Shown here in pieces: positions 29,896 to 39,189 of a stretch of DNA of 64,000 nt (positions are counted from its first letter, which is position 1; every line of letters begins with the position of its first letter). The notes beneath the pieces were generated by a model. That model ran no database searches, was not told where the DNA came from, and saw only the letters and a list, made by a program, of their open reading frames with translations. A program made the position numbers and the translations under genes. The DNA lies in the NCBI RefSeq assembly GCF_914271485.1, contig NZ_CAJZAG010000006.1:372001-436000 (forward strand), given 5' to 3'. This stretch comes from Cupriavidus pampae (GTDB lineage Bacteria; Pseudomonadota; Gammaproteobacteria; Burkholderiales; Burkholderiaceae).

Positions 29896-30572
29896 CCGCT
29901 GTACAACAAGCCTCCCGTTTCGATTGCGTGATTTTCGACTGCGACGGTGTGCTCGTCGATAGCGAGCCCATCGTGCTGCGTCTGCTGAATACGATGCTCA
30001 ACGAACTCGGCATCGAGATCTCGCTCGAAGAGTCGACGCGCTGGTTCCTCGGTCGCGCCGTGCGCGAGGAACTGCATGAGATCGAGCGCCGGCGTGGCGC
30101 GCCGCTGCCCGAGAACTGGCTCTCGACCTGGCTCGCACGCCGCAACGCGACCCTGGAGGCGGAAGTGGAAGCGATTCCGCATGTACGCGAGGCGATCGGC
30201 GCGATCGCTGCCACCGGCGTGCCGATCTGCGTGGCGTCCGGCGCCGATCGCATCAAGGTCAAGCTGCAGCTCACGCGCACGGGTCTGGTCGAACTGTTCC
30301 AGCGCGATGCGGGCGAACATATTTTCTCGGCGACCGAAGTCGAGCGCAGCAAGCCCGCGCCCGACGTGTACCTGCTGGCCGCGCGCACGATGGGCGTCGA
30401 TCCGGCGCGCTGCGCGGTTATCGAGGACAGTCCGGCGGGCATCACCGCCGGCGTGGCCGCGGGCATGACCGTGTTCGGTTATGCCGCGCGTAACGACGCG
30501 ACGATGCTGCGCGACGCGGGGGCGATGACCACCTTCACCGACATGCGCGCGCTGCCGGAGCTGCTTGCATGA
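29892..30572 (+). CDS. HAD-family phosphatase, subfamily IA
   Basis: A 226-residue haloacid-dehalogenase-type hydrolase. Motif I is FDCDGVLVDSE (about 14-24), motif II VASGAD, motif III the Lys in SKPAPDVYL, and motif IV EDSPAGITAG. A four-helix cap lies between motifs I and II. It resembles beta-phosphoglucomutase/YieH-like phosphatases; the substrate cannot be named. It overlaps both neighbours by 4 nt (ATGA), so the isomerase-like, HAD and YchJ-like genes are translationally coupled. Confidence 0.9.
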   Translation: MTAVQQASRFDCVIFDCDGVLVDSEPIVLRLLNTMLNELGIEISLEESTRWFLGRAVREELHEIERRRGAPLPENWLSTWLARRNATLEAEVEAIPHVREAIGAIAATGVPICVASGADRIKVKLQLTRTGLVELFQRDAGEHIFSATEVERSKPAPDVYLLAARTMGVDPARCAVIEDSPAGITAGVAAGMTVFGYAARNDATMLRDAGAMTTFTDMRALPELLA

Positions 30573-31018
30573 ACGCGCGCCAGCAGTCTCCCGCGAAGGC
30601 ACCACAGAAGGCGGCTGACAGCAGCGCGTGCCCGTGTGGGCACGCCAACTACGCGGGATGCTGCGGACGCTTTCATCGCGGCGAGGCCTCACCGCCTACG
30701 GCGGAGGCGCTGATGCGCTCGCGCTACAGCGCCTATGTGCTGGGGCTGGCCGACTGGCTGCGCCAGACGTGGCACGCGAGCACTTGCCCCGACGACGTGG
30801 CGCCCGAGGCCGGCACGCGCTGGCTCGGACTCTCGGTGAAGGCTCACGCGCAGCAGGACGATACGCACGCGACCGTGGAGTTTGTCGCGCGCTACAAGAT
30901 TGGCGGACGCGCGTGGCGTCTGCATGAGCGCAGCCGCTTCGTATTCGAGTCGCGCGAGCAGGGCGAGGCCGCGCGCTGGCTGTATGTCGATGGCGACATG
31001 CTGGGCGAGGCGGCCTGA
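30569..31018 (+). CDS. YchJ-like SEC-C/UPF0225 family protein
   Basis: A 149-residue protein with the N-terminal zinc-type motif [18 protein letters not shown] (about residues 22-39) and the YchJ body ([23 protein letters not shown]). The family is widespread and of unknown function. It starts inside the HAD stop (ATGA) and ends 43 bp before liuB, so transcription probably continues into the carboxylase gene. Confidence 0.9.
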   Translation: MNARQQSPAKAPQKAADSSACPCGHANYAGCCGRFHRGEASPPTAEALMRSRYSAYVLGLADWLRQTWHASTCPDDVAPEAGTRWLGLSVKAHAQQDDTHATVEFVARYKIGGRAWRLHERSRFVFESREQGEAARWLYVDGDMLGEAA

Positions 31019-31061
31019 GGGCAACTCAACAAGAACGCGAAAGACGAGAGGAAGACGACGC

Positions 31062-32669
31062 ATGCCCACGCTGGAAACCAAACTCAACGCCCGTTCGGAA
31101 GCTTTCAAGGCCAACGCCGATGCGATGCAGGCGCTGGTGGAAGACCTCAAAGCGAAGATCGCCGCGCTCGCGCAGGGCGGTGGCGAGGCGGCGCGGGCCA
31201 AGCATCTGTCGCGCGGCAAACTGCTGCCGCGCGAGCGCGTGCAGCAATTGCTGGACCCCGGCACGCCGTTCCTCGAGTTCTCGCAACTGGCCGCGTACGG
31301 CATGTACGACGATGCGGCGCCCGGTGCCGGCATCATCACCGGCATTGGCCGCGTGGCGGGGCAGGAGTGCGTGATCGTGTGCAACGATGCGACGGTCAAG
31401 GGCGGCACGTATTACCCGCTGACCGTCAAGAAGCACGTACGCGCGCAGGAGATCGCCGAACAGAATCATCTGCCGTGCATCTACCTCGTCGATTCGGGCG
31501 GTGCCAATCTGCCGAATCAGGACGACGTGTTTCCGGATCGCGATCACTTTGGCCGTATCTTCTACAACCAGGCCAATCTGTCGAAGCAGGGCATTCCGCA
31601 GATCGCGGTGGTGATGGGTTCGTGCACCGCTGGTGGTGCCTACGTGCCGGCGATGAGCGACGAGTCGATCATCGTCAAGGATCAGGGCACGATCTTCCTC
31701 GGTGGTCCTCCGCTCGTGAAGGCGGCCACCGGCGAGGAGGTCACCGCGGAAGACCTTGGTGGCGCGGACGTGCACACGCGGCTTTCCGGCGTGGCCGACT
31801 ATTTCGCGCAGAACGACGCGCACGCGCTGTCGCTGGCGCGCAATATCGTCCAGCACCTCAATCGCCGCAAGCCCGACCAGATTCGCCTGCACGAGCCGGT
31901 GCCGCCGCGTTATCCGGTGGACGAGCTATATGGCGTGATTCCGACCGATACGCGCAAGCCGTACGATGTGCGCGAGGTGATTGCGCGCATCGTCGACGAC
32001 TCCGAGTTCGACGAGTTCAAGGCGCGCTATGGCACCACGCTGGTCTGCGGCTTCGCGCGCATCTGGGGCTACCCGGTCGGCATCATCGCCAACAACGGCA
32101 TCCTGTTCTCGGAGTCCGCGCTCAAGGGCGCGCACTTTATCGAGCTGTGCTGCCAGCGCAAGATTCCGCTCGTGTTCCTGCAGAACATCACGGGCTTTAT
32201 GGTCGGACGCAAATACGAGAACGAAGGCATCGCGCGCAACGGCGCCAAGATGGTCACGGCCGTGGCCACCGCGCAGGTGCCCAAGTTCACGGTGATCATC
32301 GGCGGCTCGTTCGGGGCCGGCAACTACGGCATGTGCGGGCGCGCGTATTCGCCGCGCTTCCTGTGGATGTGGCCCAACGCGCGGATCTCGGTCATGGGCG
32401 GCGAACAGGCCGCGAGCGTGCTGGCTACCGTGCGGCGCGATGGCATCGAGGGCCGTGGTGGCCAGTGGAGCCCGGACGAGGAAGAAGCATTCAAGCAGCC
32501 GATTCGCGATCAGTACGAGGCGCAGGGCCACCCGTACTACGCGAGCGCGCGCTTGTGGGACGATGGCGTGATCGACCCCGCGCAGACGCGCACGGTGCTC
32601 GGCCTCGGCCTGTCGGCCAGTCTCAACGCGCCGATCGACGACATGAAGTTCGGCGTGTTCCGGATGTAA
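31062..32669 (+). CDS. liuB: 3-Methylcrotonyl-CoA carboxylase, beta subunit
   Basis: A 535-residue carboxyltransferase subunit. With the biotin subunit LiuD it carboxylates 3-methylcrotonyl-CoA to 3-methylglutaconyl-CoA. Two crotonase-like carboxyltransferase domains are present; visible signatures are [20 protein letters not shown] and [26 protein letters not shown], as in methylcrotonyl-type enzymes rather than propionyl-CoA carboxylase. Full length for the family. ATG 31062 is preceded by GAGAGGAAG. The biotin subunit is unusually distant, about 6.5 kb downstream. Confidence 0.95.
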   Translation: MPTLETKLNARSEAFKANADAMQALVEDLKAKIAALAQGGGEAARAKHLSRGKLLPRERVQQLLDPGTPFLEFSQLAAYGMYDDAAPGAGIITGIGRVAGQECVIVCNDATVKGGTYYPLTVKKHVRAQEIAEQNHLPCIYLVDSGGANLPNQDDVFPDRDHFGRIFYNQANLSKQGIPQIAVVMGSCTAGGAYVPAMSDESIIVKDQGTIFLGGPPLVKAATGEEVTAEDLGGADVHTRLSGVADYFAQNDAHALSLARNIVQHLNRRKPDQIRLHEPVPPRYPVDELYGVIPTDTRKPYDVREVIARIVDDSEFDEFKARYGTTLVCGFARIWGYPVGIIANNGILFSESALKGAHFIELCCQRKIPLVFLQNITGFMVGRKYENEGIARNGAKMVTAVATAQVPKFTVIIGGSFGAGNYGMCGRAYSPRFLWMWPNARISVMGGEQAASVLATVRRDGIEGRGGQWSPDEEEAFKQPIRDQYEAQGHPYYASARLWDDGVIDPAQTRTVLGLGLSASLNAPIDDMKFGVFRM

Positions 32670-32688
32670 CGTCACGCCGTATCCTGGG

Positions 32689-33579
32689 ATGTTCCTGTCG
32701 ATGTCTTTTGTCTTTCGTGCGCTTGCGTGGCTGATGCTGGGGCCGGTGGCGATGCCGCTGATGGCGTCGTCCGCGCTCGCGCAGGCGCAATCCCCATCGC
32801 CATTGCCGCCGCGCGTGACCGAGCAGGTGGTGATGATCCCAAAAACCGGCACGCTGTTCACAGTGGAGCTGGAGACCACGATCTTCCGGCCACCCGGCGA
32901 TGGTCCGTTTCCGCTGGTCGTAATCAATCATGGCAAGGCGCCCGGCAAGCCGGCATTTCAGGGGCGCGCGAAGTTCGTCGCGCAAAGTGCCGAGTTTCTG
33001 AAGCGCGGCTATGTGGTCGCACTGCCGATGCGCCAGGGCTTTTCGCGATCGGGCGGCGCCTATATCGGCGGAGGCTGCAATGTGCAGGCGAACGGCCTGA
33101 TGCAGGCCGAGGACCTGATTGCCGCGCTTGATTACCTGACGCGGCAGTCCTATGTGGATGCCGAGCGCATCGTGATGGTGGGGCAGTCGCATGGCGGCCT
33201 CTCGACCATGGCGTTTAACGCGATCGGCTATCCGGGCGTGCGCGGCGTGATCAATTTCGCGGGCGGCCTGCGCAATGAAAGCTGCGCGGGATGGGAGAAC
33301 AATCTCGTCGACGCGTTTGCCGACTACGGCCGCACCGCGCGCTATCCGTCGCTATGGATCTACGGCAGCAACGACAGCTACTGGCCATGGCCGTTGCCAG
33401 AGACGATGTTCAACCGCTACAAGGCAGCGGCGACCGGTTCGGCCGCGGATGCCACGTTCGTCGATGTGGGCGAATTCGAGTCCGATTCGCACCGCCTGTT
33501 CAGCAGCCGCAATGGTATTCGCGTGTGGCTGCCGCCGGTGGAAGCGTTTCTGCGCCGCATCGGTATGCCCGCCGAATGA
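32689..33579 (+). CDS. Exported dienelactone-hydrolase-like alpha/beta hydrolase
   Basis: A 296-residue hydrolase with a probable signal peptide (about residues 1-31, ending SSALAQA). The nucleophile is Ser in VMVGQSHGG (about 165-170), and the His is probably in ESDSHRLF. It has six Trp-rich C-terminal residues around YGSNDSYWPWPLP. It would be a periplasmic esterase. It lies between liuB and liuC with 19 and 28 bp gaps, so it is probably expressed with them, though a periplasmic enzyme has no known role in leucine breakdown. Confidence 0.85.
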   Translation: MFLSMSFVFRALAWLMLGPVAMPLMASSALAQAQSPSPLPPRVTEQVVMIPKTGTLFTVELETTIFRPPGDGPFPLVVINHGKAPGKPAFQGRAKFVAQSAEFLKRGYVVALPMRQGFSRSGGAYIGGGCNVQANGLMQAEDLIAALDYLTRQSYVDAERIVMVGQSHGGLSTMAFNAIGYPGVRGVINFAGGLRNESCAGWENNLVDAFADYGRTARYPSLWIYGSNDSYWPWPLPETMFNRYKAAATGSAADATFVDVGEFESDSHRLFSSRNGIRVWLPPVEAFLRRIGMPAE

Positions 33580-33607
33580 CGACTTACGTATTTTTTCTGG
33601 AGCCAGC

Positions 33608-34396
33608 ATGAACTTCACCACGCTCGCCGTGACCGTCGCCCAGCATGTTGCCACGGTCACGCTGAACCGGCCCGACGTGCGCAACGCGTTCAACGAGACC
33701 GTGATCGCCGAGCTCACCGGCGCGTTCCGCGCGCTCGGCGACACGCCCGAGGTGCGCGCGATCGTGCTCGCGGGCAACGGGCCCGCGTTCTGCGCGGGCG
33801 CCGATCTGAACTGGATGAAGAAGATGGCCGGCTACTCGGACGACGAGAACCGTGCCGATGCGCTGACGCTCGCGCAGATGCTCCATACGATCTGGGCGTG
33901 CCCCAAGCCCGTGATCGCGCGTGTGCATGGCGACACCTATGCGGGCGGCGTCGGCCTCGTGGCCGCGTGCGACATCGTGGTGGCGGCGCAGCCGGTGCAG
34001 TTCTGTCTGTCGGAGGCGCGTCTCGGTCTGATGCCGGCGACGATCAGCCCGTACGTGATTCGCGCGCTGGGCGAGCAGGCATCGCGCCGCTACTTCATCA
34101 CGGCCGAACGCTTCGATGCCAGCGAGGCCCTGCGCCTTGGCTTCGTGCACGCGCTGACCGCGCCCGAGGCACTGGACGCCAAGGTGGCCGAGATCGCGGC
34201 CGCGCTCGTGGCCAACAGCCCGAACGCGGTACGCGAGAGCAAGCGGCTGGTGCAGGACGTGGCGGGCGCCTCGATCGACGACGATCTGCTGGCGCTGACC
34301 GCGGACCGCATCGCGCAGATCCGCGCGTCGGAAGAGGGCCGTGAGGGCGTGCGTTCGTTCCTGGAAAAGCGTGCGCCGTCGTGGCGACCGGTGTGA
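33608..34396 (+). CDS. liuC: Methylglutaconyl-CoA hydratase (enoyl-CoA hydratase family)
   Basis: A 262-residue crotonase-fold hydratase that should convert 3-methylglutaconyl-CoA to HMG-CoA. Oxyanion segments are GNGPAFCAGADLNWMKKM (about 57-74) and RVHGDTYAGGVGLVAACD (about 103-120); the DLNWMKKMA stretch is typical of AtuE/LiuC proteins. It follows the exported hydrolase by 28 bp. The assignment combines sequence type with position between liuB and liuD. Confidence 0.9.
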   Translation: MNFTTLAVTVAQHVATVTLNRPDVRNAFNETVIAELTGAFRALGDTPEVRAIVLAGNGPAFCAGADLNWMKKMAGYSDDENRADALTLAQMLHTIWACPKPVIARVHGDTYAGGVGLVAACDIVVAAQPVQFCLSEARLGLMPATISPYVIRALGEQASRRYFITAERFDASEALRLGFVHALTAPEALDAKVAEIAAALVANSPNAVRESKRLVQDVAGASIDDDLLALTADRIAQIRASEEGREGVRSFLEKRAPSWRPV

Positions 34397-34674
34397 AAGT
34401 AAGCGTCTGAGCGTTGGTCAGGCGCCCAACACACCACCTTTTCTCCACCTTTTCCGTGGATAAGAGGGGCGCACGGCACGCAGTAACGAGGTGACGTGAG
34501 AAAAATCGCGCAACGTCGGTCAATGTGTAGACAACTTGCGAAACGAATCCGGTTTGCCAAGACCCTACTGACATCCCTACCATGAGGCTCCCCAATCCGC
34601 CCGCTCATTCGACCCCGGCCAGCCCCGTCTGGCCCGGCGCGCATGCGGGCGGCCAACGCAGTAGGAGGGTTCTC
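34397..34674. other. Intergenic region between liuC and bioA
   Basis: These 278 bases hold a hairpin gcgtctga / tcaggcgc (34403-34425, one mismatch) that may end the liu transcript, and a repeated ccaccttttc / ccaccttttc block at about 34440-34460. An AT-richer stretch at 34500-34560 probably carries the bio promoter, but I could not fix -35 and -10 boxes. Confidence 0.5.
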
Positions 34675-36111
34675 TTGGAACACCTGTCCCCCCCGGATTC
34701 GGTCGGACTTGCCGCCGGACTTGGCGCCAGAAGCGCGCGTGCCGTGTGGCACCCGTGCACGCGCCTGCGGCCCGACGGCAATGTCGCGCCGCTCGCCATC
34801 GCGCGCGGCGAAGGGCCGTGGCTTATCGATGCCGACGGCCAACGCTATTTCGATGCCATCAGCTCGTGGTGGGTCAACCTGTTCGGTCATGCCAACCCGG
34901 CCATCAACGCCGCGCTGATCGATCAGTTGCAGACGCTCGAGCACGTGATGCTGGCGGGCTGCACGCACGAGCCCGCGGTGGCGCTGGCGGAGCGTCTGAC
35001 GGCGCTGACCGGCGGCGCGCTCGGCCATGCGTTCTATGCGTCCGATGGCGCGTCAGCCGTGGAGATCGCGCTCAAGATGAGCTTCCACTACTGGCGCAAT
35101 ACGGGGCTCTCCGCCAAGCGCGAGTTTGTGTGCCTGCGCGACAGCTATCACGGCGAGACCGTGGGTGCGCTCGCGGTGACCGACCTTGAAGTGTTCCGCG
35201 ACGCGTACGACGCGCTGACACGCCGCGCGCATGTGGTGATGTCACCGGACGCGCGTCAGGCGCGCCGTGGCGAGAGCGCCGCCGATGTGGCGGCGCGCGC
35301 GCTGGCCGAGCTCGAGGCGCTGCTGCGTGAGCGCGCCGGGCAGATCGCGGCGCTGATTGTCGAGCCGCTCGTGCAATGCGCGGCCGGCATGGCGATGTAC
35401 GACCCGTCTTACCTCGAAGGCGCGCGCGCGTTGTGCGATCGCTATCGCGTGCATCTGATCGCGGATGAGATCGCGGTCGGTTGCGGCCGTACCGGGACGT
35501 TCTTTGCGTGGGAGCAGGCGCGTGGCGCCGCATCCAACCAGAACATGGACGAGCGTCTGCCCGCGCACGGGTGGCCAGATTTTCTCTGCCTGTCCAAGGG
35601 TATCAGCGGCGGTTACCTGCCGTTGTCGCTGGTGCTGTCGCGTCCCGAGATCCAGCGCGCGTTTGTCGCCGACGAACTGGCGCGCAGCTTCCTCCATTCG
35701 CACTCGTACACGGGCAATCCGCTCGCGTGCCGCGCGGCACTGGCCACGCTCGACCTGTTCGAGCAGGACGACGTGCTGGCGCGCAATCGCGAGCGCGCGC
35801 AGTGGCTCGGCGATGCGCTGGCGCCGCTGGCCGCGGATGCGCGCGTGCAGCACGTACGGCAGCAAGGCATGATCTGGGCCGCCGATATCGACGCGGCGGC
35901 AGCGGGCACCGATTTCCCGGTGCGCTTCCATCGCGCCGCACTCGCGCGCGGTGTGCTGGTCCGTCCGATCGGCCACACGCTGTATGTCATGCCGCCCTAT
36001 GTCTTCGATGCCGCGCAGGCGCGCTGGCTCGGCGAGCAGTTATTCGCCGCGCTGAACGAAGTGACCGCGCAGGTCACCGAACCGGAACCGGAGGTGCGCC
36101 GTGTTGCTTGA
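34675..36111 (+). CDS. bioA: Adenosylmethionine-8-amino-7-oxononanoate aminotransferase
   Basis: PLP enzyme of 478 residues for the third step of biotin synthesis, which transfers an amino group from AdoMet to KAPA to make DAPA. Visible motifs are WHPCTRL at the N-terminus, [29 protein letters not shown], the [20 protein letters not shown] cofactor-binding segment, and [14 protein letters not shown] with the PLP Lys. TTG 34675 is chosen as start because GTAGGAGGG stands 6 nt before it, while the longer ATG frame (34582) adds a non-conserved Pro-rich leader. The stop overlaps bioF. Confidence 0.93.
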   Translation: MEHLSPPDSVGLAAGLGARSARAVWHPCTRLRPDGNVAPLAIARGEGPWLIDADGQRYFDAISSWWVNLFGHANPAINAALIDQLQTLEHVMLAGCTHEPAVALAERLTALTGGALGHAFYASDGASAVEIALKMSFHYWRNTGLSAKREFVCLRDSYHGETVGALAVTDLEVFRDAYDALTRRAHVVMSPDARQARRGESAADVAARALAELEALLRERAGQIAALIVEPLVQCAAGMAMYDPSYLEGARALCDRYRVHLIADEIAVGCGRTGTFFAWEQARGAASNQNMDERLPAHGWPDFLCLSKGISGGYLPLSLVLSRPEIQRAFVADELARSFLHSHSYTGNPLACRAALATLDLFEQDDVLARNRERAQWLGDALAPLAADARVQHVRQQGMIWAADIDAAAAGTDFPVRFHRAALARGVLVRPIGHTLYVMPPYVFDAAQARWLGEQLFAALNEVTAQVTEPEPEVRRVA

Positions 36112-37357
36112 ACAATTGAAACAGGCCGCCGCCGAACGTGAAGCGCAGGCGCTTACGCGCCGCCGTCGCATTGCTCATACCGCCTGCGCGCCGCACCAAT
36201 CGGTGGGGCCGCTGGACCAGACCCCGGCTTCGTTGCTGACGTTCTGCAGCAACGATTACCTGGGACTCGCCGACCATCCCGCGCTCGCCGAAGCGCTGGC
36301 CGATGGCGCGCGCCGCTACGGCGCGGGCAGTGGTGCCTCGCACCTCGTGAGCGGTCATTCGATTGCGCACGCGCAGCTCGAGGAACGTCTGGCCGCGTGG
36401 CTCGCACCGTCGATTCCGGAGGCCCGCGCGCTGTACTTCTGCACGGGGTATATGGCCAACCTCGCGGTGCTGACCGCGCTGGGCACGGCCGGCGCGACGC
36501 TGTTTTGCGAATCGCTCAACCATGCGTCGCTGATCGATGGCGCGCGGCTTGCGCGGGCCGACGTCGTGCGCTACCCGCATGGCGACGTCGCCACGCTGGC
36601 GACGCAACTCGCGGCCAGCACGAGTGCCATCAAGCTGATCGTGACCGACAGCGTATTCAGCATGGACGGCGACATTGCGCCGCTGTCCGCGCTGCTGGCG
36701 CTGGCCGAAGCGCATGACGCGTGGCTGATCCTCGACGATGCGCATGGCTTCGGTGCGCTCGGCGAGCAGGGTCATGGCGTGCTCGAGCACCTTGGGCTCG
36801 TATCGGAACGTTTGATTTACCTTGGCACGCTCGGCAAGGCCGCGGGTGTGGCCGGCGCGTTCGTCGCCGCGCACGAACTGATCATCGAGCATCTGATCAA
36901 CACCGCGCGCCCGTATATCTACACCACGGCCGCGCCGCCCGCGGTGGCGCATGCGCTGCTGACGAGCCTCGACCTGATCGAGGGCGACGAAGGGCATGTG
37001 CGGCGTGCCAACCTTGCACGGCTGATTGCGCAACTGCGCGCGGGCCTCGGCGAACTGGCCGCGCGTGCAGGCTGGGAGCTTGGCGAGAGCGATACCGCGA
37101 TCCAGCCGTTGATCGTGCGTGACAACGCGCTGTCGCTGGCGCTGTCCGCCGCGCTGGAAGCGGAGGGCATTCGCGTCGGTGCGATTCGTCCGCCGACCGT
37201 GGCGGCCGGCACCGCGCGGCTGCGCATCACGCTGTCGGCGTCGCATACCGAAGCCGATGTGCGGCGCCTGCTCGACGCGCTGACGCGTGCGCAGGCCCAG
37301 GTGTCCGCCGCGGCCGCGCAGGCACCTCACGCACCGCACTGCAAGGAGGCCGCATGA
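36101..37357 (+). CDS. bioF: 8-Amino-7-oxononanoate synthase
   Basis: PLP-dependent condensing enzyme of 418 residues that joins pimeloyl-ACP (or pimeloyl-CoA) with alanine to make KAPA. The PLP Lys is in [20 protein letters not shown] binds the cofactor, and the start [16 protein letters not shown] is family-typical. GTG 36101 is the start, with GGAGG 7 nt upstream, and it overlaps bioA by 11 nt. The end overlaps bioD by 4 nt. The C-terminal 30 residues are Ala-rich and extend past the usual end. Confidence 0.95.
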   Translation: MLLEQLKQAAAEREAQALTRRRRIAHTACAPHQSVGPLDQTPASLLTFCSNDYLGLADHPALAEALADGARRYGAGSGASHLVSGHSIAHAQLEERLAAWLAPSIPEARALYFCTGYMANLAVLTALGTAGATLFCESLNHASLIDGARLARADVVRYPHGDVATLATQLAASTSAIKLIVTDSVFSMDGDIAPLSALLALAEAHDAWLILDDAHGFGALGEQGHGVLEHLGLVSERLIYLGTLGKAAGVAGAFVAAHELIIEHLINTARPYIYTTAAPPAVAHALLTSLDLIEGDEGHVRRANLARLIAQLRAGLGELAARAGWELGESDTAIQPLIVRDNALSLALSAALEAEGIRVGAIRPPTVAAGTARLRITLSASHTEADVRRLLDALTRAQAQVSAAAAQAPHAPHCKEAA

Positions 37358-38100
37358 TCGCGCGCGCACCGGGGCTGCGCCCGCAGAGCGTGGCATGCTT
37401 CGTCACCGGCACCGATACCGGCGTCGGCAAGACCCACGCGAGTGCCACGCTGCTGCACGCGCTGCATGCCGGTGGCTACAGCACCACGGGCATGAAGCCT
37501 GTGGCCAGCGGTGGCGAATGGCTCGACGAGCGCTGGCAGAACGACGACGTCGAACAACTGCGCGCGGCGGGCTCGATCATCGCGCCGCAGGAAGAGATGT
37601 GCCCGTTCCTGATGCGCACGCCAGTGTCGCCGCATCTGGCCGCGGCGATGGAAGGCGTGCGCATTACGGGCGAGCCGATTCGCGCGGCGCTCGAGGCGCT
37701 GCGACAGCGTGCCGATGCGGTCGTGGTCGAAGGCGTGGGCGGTTTTCAGGTGCCGCTCGACGTGGGCGCCGCGCGCTGGAACACGGCGGACCTCGCGGTG
37801 ATGCTGAATCTGCCGGTGGTGATGGTGGTGGGCGTTCGCCTGGGCTGCCTGAGCCACGCGATGCTTACCGCCGAATCGATTCGCGCGCGCGGGCTGCGGC
37901 TCGCGGGCTGGATCGCCAACCGCATCGACCCCGACATGCTGCTGCCCGACGAGAACATCGCCACGCTGCTCGACATGCTCGACGCGCCCTGCCTCGGCGA
38001 GTTGCCGTGGCAGGTGGCGCCGGCCGTGGCCGCGAGCCAGCTCGATCTTGGACCGCTGTACGCAGCCGTCAACGAAATTACAGAAACCGAACCATCATGA
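37354..38100 (+). CDS. bioD: Dethiobiotin synthetase
   Basis: ATP-dependent carboxylase of 248 residues that closes the ureido ring of biotin. The P-loop variant [13 protein letters not shown] is at about 8-20, GMKPVASG is the next substrate loop, and [12 protein letters not shown] is the third. It overlaps bioF (ATGA) and bioB (ATGA) by 4 nt each, so bioF, bioD and bioB are translated as a coupled unit. Confidence 0.95.
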   Translation: MIARAPGLRPQSVACFVTGTDTGVGKTHASATLLHALHAGGYSTTGMKPVASGGEWLDERWQNDDVEQLRAAGSIIAPQEEMCPFLMRTPVSPHLAAAMEGVRITGEPIRAALEALRQRADAVVVEGVGGFQVPLDVGAARWNTADLAVMLNLPVVMVVGVRLGCLSHAMLTAESIRARGLRLAGWIANRIDPDMLLPDENIATLLDMLDAPCLGELPWQVAPAVAASQLDLGPLYAAVNEITETEPS

Positions 38101-39134
38101 CTCAGACCACTACCTCCAACGTCGCCACCATCTCCGCCGACGCGCTTCGCCAGTCCGCCCGCAACATCGCCGCCGGCGCGCCCAAGGACACCGATGCCTG
38201 GCGCGTCGATGACGTGGCCGCGCTGTTCGCGCTGCCGTTCAACGACCTGATGTTCCGCGCGCAGCAGGTGCATCGCGAGCACTTCGACGCGAACACCGTG
38301 CAGCTGTCCACGCTGCTGTCGATCAAGACCGGCGGTTGCGAGGAGGATTGCGGCTACTGCCCGCAGAGCGCGCACCACGATGCCGGCGTGAAGGCCGAGA
38401 AGCTGATGCCGCTGGACGAAGTGCTGGAAGCCGCGCGCGCGGCCAAGGCCAACGGTGCCACGCGCTTCTGCATGGGCGCCGCATGGCGCAGCCCGAAGGA
38501 GCGTCACCTCGAGCCCGTGATCGACATGGTGCGCGAGGTCAAGGCGATGGGTCTGGAGACCTGCGTCACGCTCGGCATGCTCAAGGCGGAGCAGGCACTG
38601 CGCCTGAAGGATGCCGGCCTCGATTACTACAACCACAACCTCGACACGTCGCCCGAGTTCTACGGCAAGATCATCACCACGCGCACGTATCAGGATCGTC
38701 TCGATACGATCGGTCACGTGCGGGAAGCGGGCATCAATGTGTGCTGCGGTGGCATCGTCGGCATGGGCGAGTCGCGCGCCGCGCGTGCGGGCCTGATCGC
38801 GCAGCTCGCGAACATGGATCCGTACCCGGAGTCGGTGCCCATCAACAACCTCGTGCAGGTGGAAGGCACGCCGCTGGCCGGCACCGAGGAGCTGGACCCG
38901 TTCGAGTTCGTTCGCACGATCGCGGTGGCACGCATCACGATGCCGCGCGCGATGGTGCGTCTGTCCGCTGGCCGCGAGGCCATGGACGAAGCTTTGCAGG
39001 CGCTGTGCTTTATGGCCGGCGCCAATTCGATTTTCTATGGCGAAAAGCTGCTGACCACCGGTAACCCGCAGGCCGACCGCGACCGCGCGCTGCTGGCGCG
39101 CCTCGACATTCGCGCGGAAGGCTACGCGGGGTAA
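38097..39134 (+). CDS. bioB: Biotin synthase
   Basis: Radical-SAM enzyme of 345 residues that inserts sulfur into dethiobiotin. The [4Fe-4S] cluster motif CEEDCGYC gives Cys81, Cys85 and Cys88. The [13 protein letters not shown] segment and [13 protein letters not shown] are family signatures; the second cluster ligands are conserved around them. Full length. It is the last bio gene and is followed, after 55 bp, by the biotin-carrying carboxylase subunit liuD. Confidence 0.96.
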   Translation: MTQTTTSNVATISADALRQSARNIAAGAPKDTDAWRVDDVAALFALPFNDLMFRAQQVHREHFDANTVQLSTLLSIKTGGCEEDCGYCPQSAHHDAGVKAEKLMPLDEVLEAARAAKANGATRFCMGAAWRSPKERHLEPVIDMVREVKAMGLETCVTLGMLKAEQALRLKDAGLDYYNHNLDTSPEFYGKIITTRTYQDRLDTIGHVREAGINVCCGGIVGMGESRAARAGLIAQLANMDPYPESVPINNLVQVEGTPLAGTEELDPFEFVRTIAVARITMPRAMVRLSAGREAMDEALQALCFMAGANSIFYGEKLLTTGNPQADRDRALLARLDIRAEGYAG

Positions 39135-39189
39135 TACCCGACGGTGCAACGCAGGCTGGCCGCCCCCGACCACAAGAAGGAGGAGAGCC

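Noticed and set aside
34525..34559. BirA-like operator before bioA (tgtagac ... ggtttgcca)
   Set aside because: The halves match the TTGTAAACC consensus only partly (6 and 7 of 9) and the spacer is 17 nt, longer than the usual 15-16.
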